A stretch of DNA of 25,467 nucleotides. It comes from Saccoglossus kowalevskii. Lineage: Eukaryota > Hemichordata > Enteropneusta > Harrimaniidae. The notes under the pieces are model-generated. The model was given only the letters and a program-made list of their open reading frames with translations, did not search any database and was not told the origin of the DNA. Position numbers and translations under genes: made by a program. The stretch is taken from the NCBI RefSeq assembly GCF_000003605.2, contig NW_003109981.1, positions 42,473 to 67,939 of the forward strand, written 5' to 3'. Within the stretch, counting starts at the first letter, position 1. Each line of letters begins with the position of its first letter. Below, one piece after another: positions 1 to 9,013 of this stretch.

Positions 1-465
1 GTGATCATTAAAACGTCTATTTGATTTTATGCTGTAAAATCACATGATGCAAAAAATAAAATGAAATTGGCCAATACATACAAATTAATGCAGAACCGAG
101 TAACATTGCCAACCAAGTATAGGAAAATTCGAGTTACATATGAACAATACATTTGAATGTTTAATCCATTGTTTTGAACATCAAGGCAATTGTGTAGGAA
201 AACATTATCACTTACGAAATAACTCATTTTAATGAAAGAATGAGAGGCACTAGTATTATAAATGTGTGACATTTTCCACGTGTATTCAACAACAATATCA
301 CACAATATTAAAATATCCACTGTGTCTTCTAAAATCGATGCTAACTCCAAATTAATGCATGAAATGTCTTTTCGATACACTAAATTGGTTATGTGATTTG
401 ACTTGTATCACAAAAACTGGGATACGGCTACTCAGATACATAAACACAACGAAAGGAAATATTAC

Positions 466-641
466 CTCATTGATGTCATATTCATCCCAGCTATCTACCA
501 TCGAATCCTTATGATGTCCGTTTGAATTGTTGGTCAGGTGAATAGGTACACCGCTTGCAATGGTACCACTTCCATGCTCCCATGTGTAGAGTAAACCATT
601 GCCTTCAATTCCACTGATACCTTTCATAGCGACTCTCCCAC
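466..641 (-). CDS. Exon 7: unassigned segment after the lectin domain
   Basis: The acceptor after AAACGTGAG gives a phase-1 entry that stays open for 58 codons to a GTAATA donor in phase 0, or through it to a TAA near 352. A second acceptor eight bases further in would also keep the frame. The peptide contains AMKGISGIEGNG, LLYTWEHGSGTIAS and MVDSWDEYDINE. It looks like genuine protein but I do not recognise a family. It may be the start of another module that continues off the window. The read-through version adds a hydrophobic tail (VIFPFVVFMYL) that could be membrane-associated. Confidence 0.55.
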
Positions 642-3600
642 CTCACGTTTGAAAGTAGGAAAATAACATGTTTATCAATATCTGGAATTCCCTTGTTTTA
701 GCAGGACCGGATACAAGATTTGTTTATGGGAGGGGGGGGGGTCCAAACTTTAAAATCGCCAGACTAAATTAATTTTTTTATATTATAAAAAACAAATTGA
801 ATATTTGTTTCAACGGGGGGGGGGGCACTGTTTAGGATGTTTAAAGAAGGGTGAACTCAAGTCGAAACACTCATTACAGATATACTTTGAAATGATTTTT
901 CTTAGTAACTATTCAAAATAACCATACACTTATAGCTATTCACATTCACAGGTTAGTATACTACAGCGTGGTTACCTATTACAGCAATGGAGCTCCATGG
1001 TATAGCAAATTACTGTTACCTCGTTATAATGAATACCTTTATAATGAATTTCCCAATACAACGAACGCATTGCATTGCCTTCCATGTATTATGTGTCTCA
1101 TTGTAGTGAACACTTCATTATAGGAAACAAATTATATGTCTTCAAAGAATTTGTTATTTGTTACAGTGTATTAGTGGTTTTGGTATTTGTTGATTAGCGC
1201 CCCAAAAAACTAACTATCTTGACATTCATCTGTCCGGTGTCTGGTTTTGTAATCAATACAGAATAATGAGCAGGTTTTTTATTGTGCAACATGCTGTTAA
1301 CCTTAAAGCAGGGAGTCGTCACCTACGCATGCGTCAGGTGGCCATAGCGTGTCACGTAGATCGATACAGTGGATGTGCACGCAATCAGTATACATAAGAT
1401 ACTAACATAAGCATTGTATTAGCATAATGGCAACAACTGATGAACGTCACTTTACCTGCCACCCAGACTTCAACTTCACAGATATAAACATTAGTGTTGG
1501 TATTATTGTGATTGAGACTAACGTATCGGCCGTAGATGGCGCCACCACATTTGACGGTGATAGTTTTGACCATAGTGTCTTCCAGGGACATGACGTGACA
1601 CAAGTGGTTACCCGTGAATGTTGGTGGCGCTATGTCGCCTACACGTATTTCAGCGCCTTGCATTCTTTGTGCTGTGTAAGAAAAAACTGTAACTTCTTGG
1701 GCTTTTCATTATATGTATATAACATATTTTTCATAATTCGAAATTATACTTTGTTACATGATTGAAAATGTTTGCACGACCATTTTTGAACCGACCAAAA
1801 TTCTTGAAACTGTACTACTCAACCGCAATAATATAAATTCTGCTTCCACGTTATTAGTGTTACCCTAAGACTTTGACTATCGACGTTCAATAATATTCAC
1901 CAAAATCGTTAACGAAAATAAATAAATAAACAAACAGTTCACTTACAGCAACAGTCTCTCCTATTGTATATCACTATAAATTTGATCTCGAATTCATGTT
2001 GCAGATCGACTGCCCACCACGCATGGTATTCTGTTGCGGTACCCGAACATGCAGAGAGGTAACTATTGATTGTATAGTTTGACTGGACGTTACCGTCTAC
2101 TGAGTTACGTGCGATTACATCGGTTGACTCATCGGAACTTTGCATCGCACTCCGTCCCCTGGCTACATTGTACAATGGTTCCAAGCCTATATGTAAACCG
2201 GGGTAAAAGACAGACTTCATTATTGGAAGTGCGGTTATTCGTTTGAAACTTTAAGACTCGAATGTCGCACGGTGTCGTGTTCGACATAGTCCGACCGAAC
2301 TTGTGAACGGCCGTACTCATTGTGCACGCGCGAGCATGAATGCATAGTGACTGGTTGGCAAGAATAGGTCGTTCCCACCCAAAGACCAAATAACGCCGTT
2401 GTTGTTGATTATAATATACATGTAGGTGTTCCTGATAATATAACAACCTGTGGGCAATGTTGTCGCAGCGAAGCTAAATGCTGATCGGTAAATACTATTT
2501 GATATCAGACATTCGCATTCTAAGCTCTGCGAGATGATGAAGCATACATAAACTGTACGGAAACAAAACAACAACAGTGTTTGTAATAAACATTTCTGGT
2601 CATTTTACTTATCCTACTGATTCCATTTGACAATTTATCAATATTTCAAATACATCCCAGAATTATTAATCACAGTATATTTATTGTTTAATTATCAGCG
2701 ATGGGTAACTATAACACACGATGTTCAATCACCCTCAAACGCTGATACGTCCCGTAAGCTATATGTATACAATAGCGTCACCTAAAATACGCCGTTTGAG
2801 CGCCATCTTTATTGTACGACGAGAGTTTGGATTTTCCGTAAGCAATGTATTTTGCACACGCGTTGTATTCGTTCCATGGGACCCATCACAAACACAACGC
2901 ATCACAAAAGTATCCCTATGCTTTACATCGAATACGTACCCCAGCATTTGGGAACATCGCCGCTCATGAATCCGTTCATGCATATAATTGTATCAACCCC
3001 ATCCATCACAAAGCCGTCATCGCACACGAAATATAATTCGGTACCGCTCTCACACAATCCAAACCCACAGGGTTTATTTTCGGTCCTATGACCACCAATC
3101 GGAATGCCAGGATCTTCACAATAGCCTATCAATCATACAACGGAAGTAATCAGATATATAGAAAAACTATGCATCGTTTCGTCGACATTCACAATAATCG
3201 TGAGACAGTCGTTGTAGCGGAGATATATTCCTAGAAATAGAACTCTGTGTGGGAGATTGCGCTTAATTATCATTCCAAAAAAACGAATTCAAAAGTTTGA
3301 ATAGGTTATTCACTAAATTAATGCAGAGTGTGAAGACGAGTCAACGTTGAGTAGCTGTTTAATGATTATTAATCTCACTATACAATTACACGGACGAACG
3401 CATACATACTTAAATAAATTGCACAGAAAAATTTGTGAAATGTTTACTGTGACATATGTCGCTTAACATTCACTAAACACAATCATATACACCAGTACAA
3501 GTAAGGCATATTTAAACTAATTATTAATTGAACAAAATAACCAACAGGCCTATTGGCACTAACACAAATGCAGACACTCGAATAGAACAGTCACCAACCA

Positions 3601-6600
3601 ATTAAATGTAAATGTCACATATGCCAGTCATGGCATTACCCAGGGAAATCTAGTAATTTTGTTAGGGGATTACGTCCAAATAATGGTAGTGTCAACTAAA
3701 ATAACATGCATTGTACACGAACAATTAAGCCAAATACCTCGTAGTTCATCATGACCTTACCCAGGGGAATCTATTTATTTTGCTAGGTGATTACGTCCGA
3801 ACAATGGTATTGTCAAATAAAATAACATGCATTATACACGAACAATTAAGAAAAATACCTCCGTAGGTCGTCATGACCTTACCCAGGGGAATCTATTTAT
3901 TCTGCTAGGCGATTACGTCCAAACAATGGTACTGCCAAATAAAATAACATGCATTATACACGAACAATTAAGCCAAATATCCCCGTATGTCATTCATGAC
4001 ATTACCCAGGGGAATCTATTTATTTTGCTAGGTGATTACGTCCAAACAATGATACTGTCAAATAAAATAATACGCATTATACACGAACAATTAAGCCAAA
4101 TATCCCCGTATGTCATCATGACATTACCCAGGGGAATTTATTTATTGTGCTAGGTGATTACGTCCAAACATGTATTATACACTAACTAATAAGCTAATTA
4201 TCCCCCGACAACTGAACAATCTCCCCGCTTTCAATCTCATGACACATAGGTGACAAATATTCGATGTAGAGTGTTGTGGGCTTGTGAATGGTTTGTGCAT
4301 TTGCTATGTTTCACTGGTATATCCAATTATAACTCACATTGCCGTGGAAGTATGTTCACGTCATACACATACACTACTAACAAGAGCCCCCAAAACATTG
4401 TTCAAACGGAACATTAGGGCCAAGTTTGATTCGAGAACTACCTCTCTTTATGTATTAGTCATTGCATGCTGTAAGTTTCAGCACTAAGTTCCGGAAATAT
4501 AGAAGACATGTTTCTCATTTACTACGTTGTTCTTTTCAAATCTGTTGTTTCCTCCAACCTGTGCGATGTGCACACATTTTTCCAGTTTATTCATGGCTAA
4601 ATAATTTTCTTTAAAGTATTTTCGGAATTTCAAAACTGATATTCAAAGGAACTGTTAATTGTCTTGTATTCCATTACCAATTTCCCTAATATTTCGGAAA
4701 TTAAAGTATTATTTCAATTGCAATTAGAGTGACAAGATTTATTATATTCACAGCTTTTGTTTCTCCCGGTCTTGCAAATTTATGTGGCGAATGTTTTAAC
4801 ACAGAGAGCGTGTAAAAAAAAGTACCTTACTCACCAGCCGCAAAGTTTGGGTCAGAAAAGACTATGAGCCCGCCGTCTTTCCCTGGAGAGTATCCCACAA
4901 AATTCACGGTTCTTGTATCTACATCTGACCAAAACATAAACGGATCGTCGTTCCCATCGGCTACATATAAGAAGTCGTCTACGTACGTAACAGAGTAACG
5001 CTTCCATTCGTTTTCATACGACGGGACGGGAGTCGGAAGTAGCATTTGTTGGGCACCATTTTGACGCTTACCGATGTACGAGTGTTCTACGGACCAGCTG
5101 ATTCTAATCTCGTAAACATCATCAAAATCATCAGAGATTTCCATCAGAAATATATAAATTACGTCCATCCCCTTAATGATAAACTCAATATGAAAAAAGT
5201 CTACAAACACGAGAATCGGTTTTCCCAAGTAATGATATTGAGGATACACAGCATTTGTAGTGGTAGACAGCGAAGGTTTCCAGTCTGTAGATGGAATACA
5301 TGGATACTATGAATTACAAGGTTAGCGTTGATGTAAACTACTAAAATACGTTTATGATAAATTTCCTAAAGATTACATGATTTCTGTAATTTGAAAGAAC
5401 AACGTTGATACAGACTACTGAAATAAGCTAGCTATACATTACAAGGCTATGGTAAATTACATGGGTAGCGATGACGTAGACTACAAGAGCACGCTTGAGA
5501 AACGGGTGAAATTTAATGCTGTTAAAACTGAAAGCTTGGAGCAAGAGAAACAATGTTGGTGGCATGCTGGTTGCTTGGACACACTTTCTGTAATTTCTGT
5601 AGATTTTGGACCCTTATTGAAACTTGTTCTTATAAATGTTATCCATGATTTGATACCGCATTTAAAAATGTTCCCAGTTTTGGACACTCAATACTCTTTT
5701 CTATCCGAGCGTACCTCAGAGTCGGATGCGCCGGGGGATAATTCTGCCACTGTATGTTCGACGGATCAACGGGCGCCGGGTTTCAATGTCCATGAGCCGT
5801 GATTCAAATGTTTACATTCCAATATATAGCGTACTTACCAACAACTATGGCATTCAGGGATACAGTTCTATCTACAACTTCGTTCAATGTCTTGATGTCG
5901 CCCGGTAATAGATCGTTGGTATGAGCCGTTCTTCTTACGGTCGATCCACCTTCATCGTACTCAAACACAGGCGTTTTTGACCGGTAACTGATCACGTCAC
6001 CCTCTAAAACCTGTATCCACTGGTCACTTGACAACATACGAGTTTGGACTCGGTCATAGTCCACTTCGACGATACTCACCTCACTTATAAGCTGAAACTG
6101 GGAATCACTGTATGACATGGGTCTCCACACGCCCACATGAAACTCATCGGAACTTGAGACATTGTATTCCCATCCAACGACATAGAGATCGTCGCACAGA
6201 AATTGTCTTCCTGTTAGGACATTCAGGTATCCACTATCATCTTTGATTGACCGCCCCACCAAAGGTGTGTCGCCGTTGGCGTTAAAACATGATTCATGGC
6301 GCCCCAAATATGCTGAGGAAGTAACAAACAATCGGACATCTCAAAACAAGTCATTATTACACAGTGAAATCTACAATAGTGTAATTTACGTTGCATTGGT
6401 ATGATAATCCAAAACAACCACAAGTTAAAATAATATAAATAATGATAAAATGACATTTGATGGTAGTGGACGTGATCAATTTTTTTACGCAATTGTATTC
6501 AAAAATAACTGAAATATAACAGAGAACAAATATGCGGGAACGTTGTTTATTTCCCTAAACATCAATTTGCGTTTTTTATATAAGCCGTATTTGCAAGAAA

Positions 6601-6695
6601 TATGAATATGAATGATATAAAAATCACTTACCCGACCATACGGAAATTGTCATTACGCATAAAATGAACACGTCCATACAAGTGCATGGCGGCAT
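466..6695 (-). CDS. Secreted multidomain lectin-like mosaic protein (3' end open)
   Basis: This gene-level entry joins exons that I read as 6695-6632, 6312-5839, 5284-4835, 3125-2940, 2186-1947, 1671-1456 and 641-466, with an optional exon at 2552-2379. Every listed exon has AG acceptor and GT donor bases, and all junctions before the last exon are phase 1, so the reading frame stays open for 602 codons. Domains in order are a signal peptide, an unassigned module, a farnesoic-acid-methyltransferase-like domain, a sushi domain and an F-type lectin. Such mosaics are extracellular glycan- or surface-recognition proteins in marine invertebrates; a role in pattern recognition is my inference. No stop codon is reached by a well-supported route: the donor at 465 implies further exons to the left of the window. 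An alternative is that the last exon reads through to a TAA near 352. Confidence 0.82.
732..825. repeat. Two poly-G tracts
   Basis: Runs of 10 G (732-741) and 11 G (815-825) lie about 75 bases apart in otherwise AT-rich intronic or flanking DNA. They may be mutable mononucleotide repeats or parts of one small dispersed repeat. Confidence 0.8.
1303..1354 (+). repeat. Fragment of TTAA-flanked MITE, family A
   Basis: The stretch begins TTAAAGCAGGGAG and continues GTCACCTACGCATGCGTCAG and GGCCATAGCGTGTCA. It is nearly identical to the left half of the element at 17165-17301. Its right end is not recognisable. It lies in the intron just downstream of lectin exon 6. Confidence 0.7.
1456..1671 (-). 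CDS. Exon 6: F-type lectin domain, C-terminal half
   Basis: The exon has 216 bases, phase 1 at both ends (acceptor TTTTTTCTTACACAG, donor GTAAAGTG). It continues the lectin with SQRMQGAEIRVGD, which completes the R-x-D-x(4)-R motif begun in exon 5. TVKCGGAIYGRYVSL and YICEVEVWVAG follow, the standard end of F-type domains (C-x(n)-GRYV and CEVEV). Exons 5 and 6 together give about 152 residues, the usual domain length. Confidence 0.87.
1947..2186 (-). CDS. Exon 5: F-type lectin domain, N-terminal half
   Basis: The exon has 240 bases, phase 1 at both ends (acceptor TTTACATATAG, donor GTAAGTG). It begins with LYNVARGRSAMQSS, which matches the usual N-A-x-G-x-x-A-x-Q-S-S start of fucolectin/tachylectin-4 (FTP) domains. 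It runs through AVDGN-like NSVDGN, then HAWWAVDL, and ends in IVIYNRRDCC. F-type lectins bind L-fucose through a His and an R-x-D-x(4)-R/K motif. The Arg and Asp are here, but the expected His position about 27 residues before the Arg is not a His. The nearest His directly precedes AWW. Confidence 0.87.
2379..2552 (-). CDS. Possible additional exon, apple/PAN-like
   Basis: An excellent pyrimidine-rich acceptor (TTTTGTTTCCGTACAG) precedes an open stretch of 174 bases that can end at the GTGGGA donor just below 2379. This gives a phase 1-1 exon of 58 codons that inserts without breaking the frame between the sushi and lectin exons. The cysteine spacing, with SLECECLISN followed by SAFSF and TGCYI, loosely resembles apple/PAN domains, but the domain would be short and the donor is weak. 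It could be an alternative or decayed exon, or chance. Confidence 0.33.
2940..3125 (-). CDS. Exon 4: sushi (CCP) domain
   Basis: The exon has 186 bases, phase 1 at both ends (acceptor TGATTGATAG, donor GTACGTATT), and encodes 62 residues, the normal size of one sushi domain. It opens with YCEDPGIPIGG and closes with GDVPKCW, which are sushi hallmarks, with ELYFVCDDGF as the central strand. Six cysteines are present rather than the usual four; the extra pair sits in PCGFGLC and could form a small additional loop. Sushi domains mediate protein or glycan contacts in complement-like and adhesion proteins. Confidence 0.85.
3631..4190. repeat. Minisatellite, about 122-bp period, 4-5 copies
   Basis: The string ACCCAGG recurs at about 3638, 3759, 3881, 4004 and 4126, a period of 121-123 bases. 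Shared parts include GATTACGTCC, AAATAAAATAACATGCATT and ACACGAACAATTAAG. The first unit is the most diverged and the fifth is cut short near 4190. The array lies inside the intron between the methyltransferase-like and sushi exons. The long open frame across it on the plus strand is a by-product of the repeat. Confidence 0.92.
4191..4834. other. Intron sequence, nothing recognised
   Basis: This is AT-rich intron between the minisatellite and the methyltransferase-like exon, with no coding or structural signal that I can support. Confidence 0.5.
4835..5284 (-). CDS. Exon 3: farnesoic acid O-methyltransferase-like domain
   Basis: The exon has 450 bases, phase 1 at both ends (acceptor CCATCTACAG, donor GTGAGTAAGG), and encodes 150 residues. 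It matches the family pattern I know for the FA-methyltransferase-like (Methyltransf_FA) fold. A threonine-rich lead and a Y-x-Y-x-L start are followed by a hydrophobic core ending in YEIRISW. Then come a basic turn (GKRQNG), a W-x-R-Y strand (NEWKRYSVTYVDD), a DDPFMFW segment and the closing VNFVGYSPGKDGG. Despite the name, this domain in secreted mosaics is generally regarded as a binding module, and no methyltransferase motif is visible here. It sits directly before the sushi exon. Confidence 0.72.
5285..5838 (-). other. Intron between exons 3 and 2
   Basis: The intron has consensus ends. The phrase GTTGATGTAAACTACT recurs in degenerate form near 5325, 5404 and 5469, suggesting a decayed local duplication. 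Open frames on the plus strand here show no family resemblance. Confidence 0.5.
5839..6312 (-). CDS. Exon 2: unassigned extracellular module
   Basis: The exon has 474 bases, phase 1 at both ends, with acceptor TTCCTCAG and donor GTAAGTACG. It encodes about 158 residues with alternating hydrophobic and polar stretches and few cysteines. Recognisable stretches are GYLNVLTGRQFLCDD, VGWEYNV, FHVGVWRPM and QWIQVLEGDVISY. The pattern (a WEY strand, then VWRP, then a GDVI turn) looks like a beta-sandwich, and I have an impression of similar uncharacterised modules in other invertebrate extracellular proteins. I cannot assign it to a named family. The mature protein should begin within its first residues, after the signal peptide is removed. 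Confidence 0.75.
6632..6695 (-). CDS. Exon 1: signal peptide
   Basis: The ATG at 6695 opens 21 codons followed by one base and a strong donor (GTAAGTG). The peptide has a hydrophobic core (VFILCVMTISVW) typical of a secretory signal peptide, which would send the whole protein to the secretory pathway. An in-frame TGA lies just upstream, so this is the first usable Met in the frame. An overlapping ATG at 6703 opens another frame that encodes a hydrophilic peptide and does not join to exon 2 in frame. The phase-1 donor fits exon 2 exactly. Confidence 0.75.
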
Positions 6696-6795
6696 GATTC
6701 ATATGATAGTGAGCACCACTTGAGACGGATGAGTTCCGATGTTTGCAATTGCCCTTAGTGTTCGAAGAAGTCTCGTTTTCTAAGGTCAGCACCCG

Positions 6796-6803
6796 TTTAA
6801 ATA
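6796..6803 (-). promoter_or_regulatory. Possible TATA box of the lectin-mosaic gene
   Basis: The minus strand reads TATTTAAA about 100 bases upstream of the exon 1 ATG. That spacing would place a start site near 6770 and give a short 5' UTR. Such AT-rich strings are common in this window, so the call is tentative. Confidence 0.3.
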
Positions 6804-7600
6804 CTTCGAGGTCTTACAAAAGTGCCATCGCTTTTAAGAAATTTATTTGCACTAGTCTAACAATTATAACTACATAAACCTTAATTGCTGTAAACGTTCT
6901 TTTGTCGTTACTGTTTAAATATTAATCACCTAATTATTTTTCAATTACATTCAAACTCCCCGTGGAGGACAATGTAATAACTGGAAGTATGGCTATATAC
7001 ATATATAGTCAATGGGCCAAGCACGCACATTTTAAAACATTTAAAACAGTCGGTTACCTGGTTGCTTTGAAATCAAACAGTATCACCACAGAGTTGGAAG
7101 TCGCGAAATGTTGGCCGATTCCACACAATGAATTGGTTAAAATACACAGGTGTCATTGATAATTTTGTTCAGGTTTTGGAACAGTGCTGACATTTCGCGT
7201 GTTGAGCCAACGTTTGTATTAGATGATTTGAAAAGATATTTTACTTTTTCTTGCATGCACTAATGAACGGCTTTTGGTTGTGTGAATGTCGTTCGTAGCA
7301 TTTCTGTTGAAAATGTAGTTTATTTTCTGTCATGAAACTTAAGGAAATTGCTTCAGGAATATACAGGGTGTCTATGCACGTATTATAAATACTAGTATTT
7401 TAAAATCTATTTGATTTTTTAAGATGGAATAATCTCTCAAAATAGTTACATTTTATTATCGTGGGGTATGCATAAGTTTTCCTGATATACTATCATTACA
7501 ATACTACATTATCACACATTTCGTGCATAAATGAAATAAACATGGACAAAATAATTCCATTTTGAAAAAATAAAATAAATCTGTTTAGCCAACGTTTTTG
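6804..7600. other. Intergenic region, nothing recognised
   Basis: This is AT-rich sequence upstream of the lectin-mosaic gene. The short open frame at 6962-7159 has no recognisable product. I see no RNA gene or repeat that I can support. Confidence 0.5.
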
Positions 7601-7758
7601 AAAATTTAGACTGCATTTTGTTTGGTCAATCTGTGGTCACTCGTGATTACGAAATATTACACCATTTATAGGCCAATGTCAAACGTCGTCAACTTTTTCG
7701 ATTTTCAACTGTTTTTACAATGACGACACTCTGCGAACAAATAATGTTATTGAAATTT

Positions 7759-7829
7759 GCCTCAGTGGCCAAATGTTAAGGCGCCAATCTTGTAAACCGA
7801 AGATCATGGTTTCGATCCCAATCTGCGGC
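7759..7829 (+). pseudogene. tRNA-Thr pseudogene, copy 1
   Basis: It aligns over its full length with the intact tRNA at 8540. The acceptor ends (GCCTCAG with CTGCGGC) mispair at two positions, and the anticodon stem is disrupted (CCAAT against ACCGA). The loop would carry TGT instead of CGT. The B box is changed to GGTTTCGATCC. Confidence 0.75.
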
Positions 7830-8082
7830 GTTTATGTTTTATGTCGTATGTCAGTACCCTGTGCCTCGTGTAACGATGTTGTCATCTAGTGGTGAGGCCC
7901 ATTTGAGGTTTATTTCATTATTGTATTTAAACTAATTAAACATTTTCATGAATTTCTATAATCTGTATATGAGACTTGCAGTGTGTGTGCGCATTCCAAC
8001 AAATAATTTAAAATTACATCACAGTTTTCAATAACTAATATCAGCAGAATTTATTTATATAATTTTTGTTATTGATAAGTGT

Positions 8083-8152
8083 GCCTCAGTGGCAAAGTGG
8101 TAAGGCGCCAGTCTTGTAAACCGAAGATCATGGCTTCGACCCAATCTGCCGC
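8083..8152 (+). pseudogene. tRNA-Thr pseudogene, copy 2
   Basis: This is a near full-length copy with one base lost in the T arm. The T stem is broken (ATGGC against CCAAT) and the acceptor 3' side is CTGCCGC. The anticodon stem also contains mismatches. The A box is nearly intact (TGGCAAAGTGG). Confidence 0.75.
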
Positions 8153-8539
8153 GTTTATGTTGTATGTCGGTACCCTGGGCCTCGTGTAACCAAGTTGTCA
8201 TCTGCAAACAATGTGGTCTTTTCGGCATGTAAATAGTCGCCCGACTAAAACTTGCACTATTATCTCTTAGCATGTGACGTCACGAATATTCCACCACAAG
8301 ACTTTGTTCATGTTATTTATGTTGTGGGCTTTTAGTGTAACCTAGTGGTGAAGCCCATTTGCGGTTATATCATTATTGTATTTAAAACAATTTAAAATGT
8401 TTACACATTTCTATAATCTGTATATGAGACTCGCAGTGTGTGTGTGTGCATATTCGAACAAATAATTTACAATTACATCACAGTTTTTAATAACTAGTAT
8501 CAGAAGAATTTAATTATATTATTTTTTAATAATAACAGA

Positions 8540-8610
8540 GCCTCAGTGGCCAAGTGGTAAGGCGTCGGTCTCGTAAACCGAAGATCATGGGTTCGAACCC
8601 CATCTGAGGC
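8540..8610 (+). tRNA. tRNA-Thr (anticodon CGU)
   Basis: All arms fold by eye. The acceptor GCCTCAG pairs perfectly with CTGAGGC. The D stem is GCC/GGC. The anticodon stem TCGGT/ACCGA encloses the loop CTCGTAA, giving anticodon CGU. The T stem ATGGG/CCCAT encloses TTCGAAC. The internal promoter A box (TGGCCAAGTGG) and B box (GGTTCGAACCC) are intact, and a short T-rich run follows. It decodes the Thr codon ACG. It is the only intact member of the local four-copy set. Confidence 0.93.
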
Positions 8611-8948
8611 TTATATATTTTCGTTCAGCAACTAATTAGACTGAAAAACACATAAAACTCAGAGCGGTTGGAATCCATGATATTCAGTTTACGAGAGAGA
8701 CGATATATCCTGTGTAATTGATATCGAAATTATGGCCAATTACCGGTTGATGTGCAAATTGAGCACGCCCAGCAATTAAGGTGTGCAAACGTGCATCTGT
8801 TTAGTCAACATTTTTGAAAATTTAGACTGCATCGTTATTGGTCAATCTATGGTCACATGTGATTGGGAAAAAATACACCGTTTATAGACCAATGTCAAAC
8901 GTCGTCAACTGATTTCGTCACCTGTGAACAGACAATATTAGCGAAAAT

Positions 8949-9013
8949 TTACCAGTGGCCAAGTGGTAAGTCATCGTTAACCGAAGATCGTGGGTTCGAA
9001 CCCTATCTGTGGC
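8949..9013 (+). pseudogene. tRNA-Thr pseudogene, copy 4
   Basis: The A box (TGGCCAAGTGG) and B box (GGTTCGAACCC) survive, but several bases are missing from the D-to-anticodon region, so no anticodon stem forms. The acceptor ends no longer match fully. The 5' and 3' flanks match those of copy 1. Confidence 0.75.

Noticed and set aside
27-380. Open frame of 117 codons on the minus strand as a further exon of the lectin mosaic
   Set aside because: It has no convincing acceptor in a compatible phase and reads like AT-rich intron.
1427-1765. Open frame of 112 codons on the plus strand
   Set aside because: It is the antisense shadow of lectin exon 6, whose minus-strand translation matches a known domain.
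2129-2446. Open frame of 105 codons on the minus strand
   Set aside because: It overlaps lectin exon 5 in another frame and crosses its acceptor; no domain is visible.
3827-4153. Open frame of 108 codons on the plus strand
   Set aside because: It runs through the 122-bp minisatellite and repeats its own peptide; the opposite strand is an intron of a well-supported gene.
5449-5802. Open frame of 117 codons on the plus strand, and a Cys-rich minus-strand frame at 5481-5687
   Set aside because: Both lie in an intron between two good exons. No splice signals bound them and there is no family resemblance beyond a vague Cys pattern.
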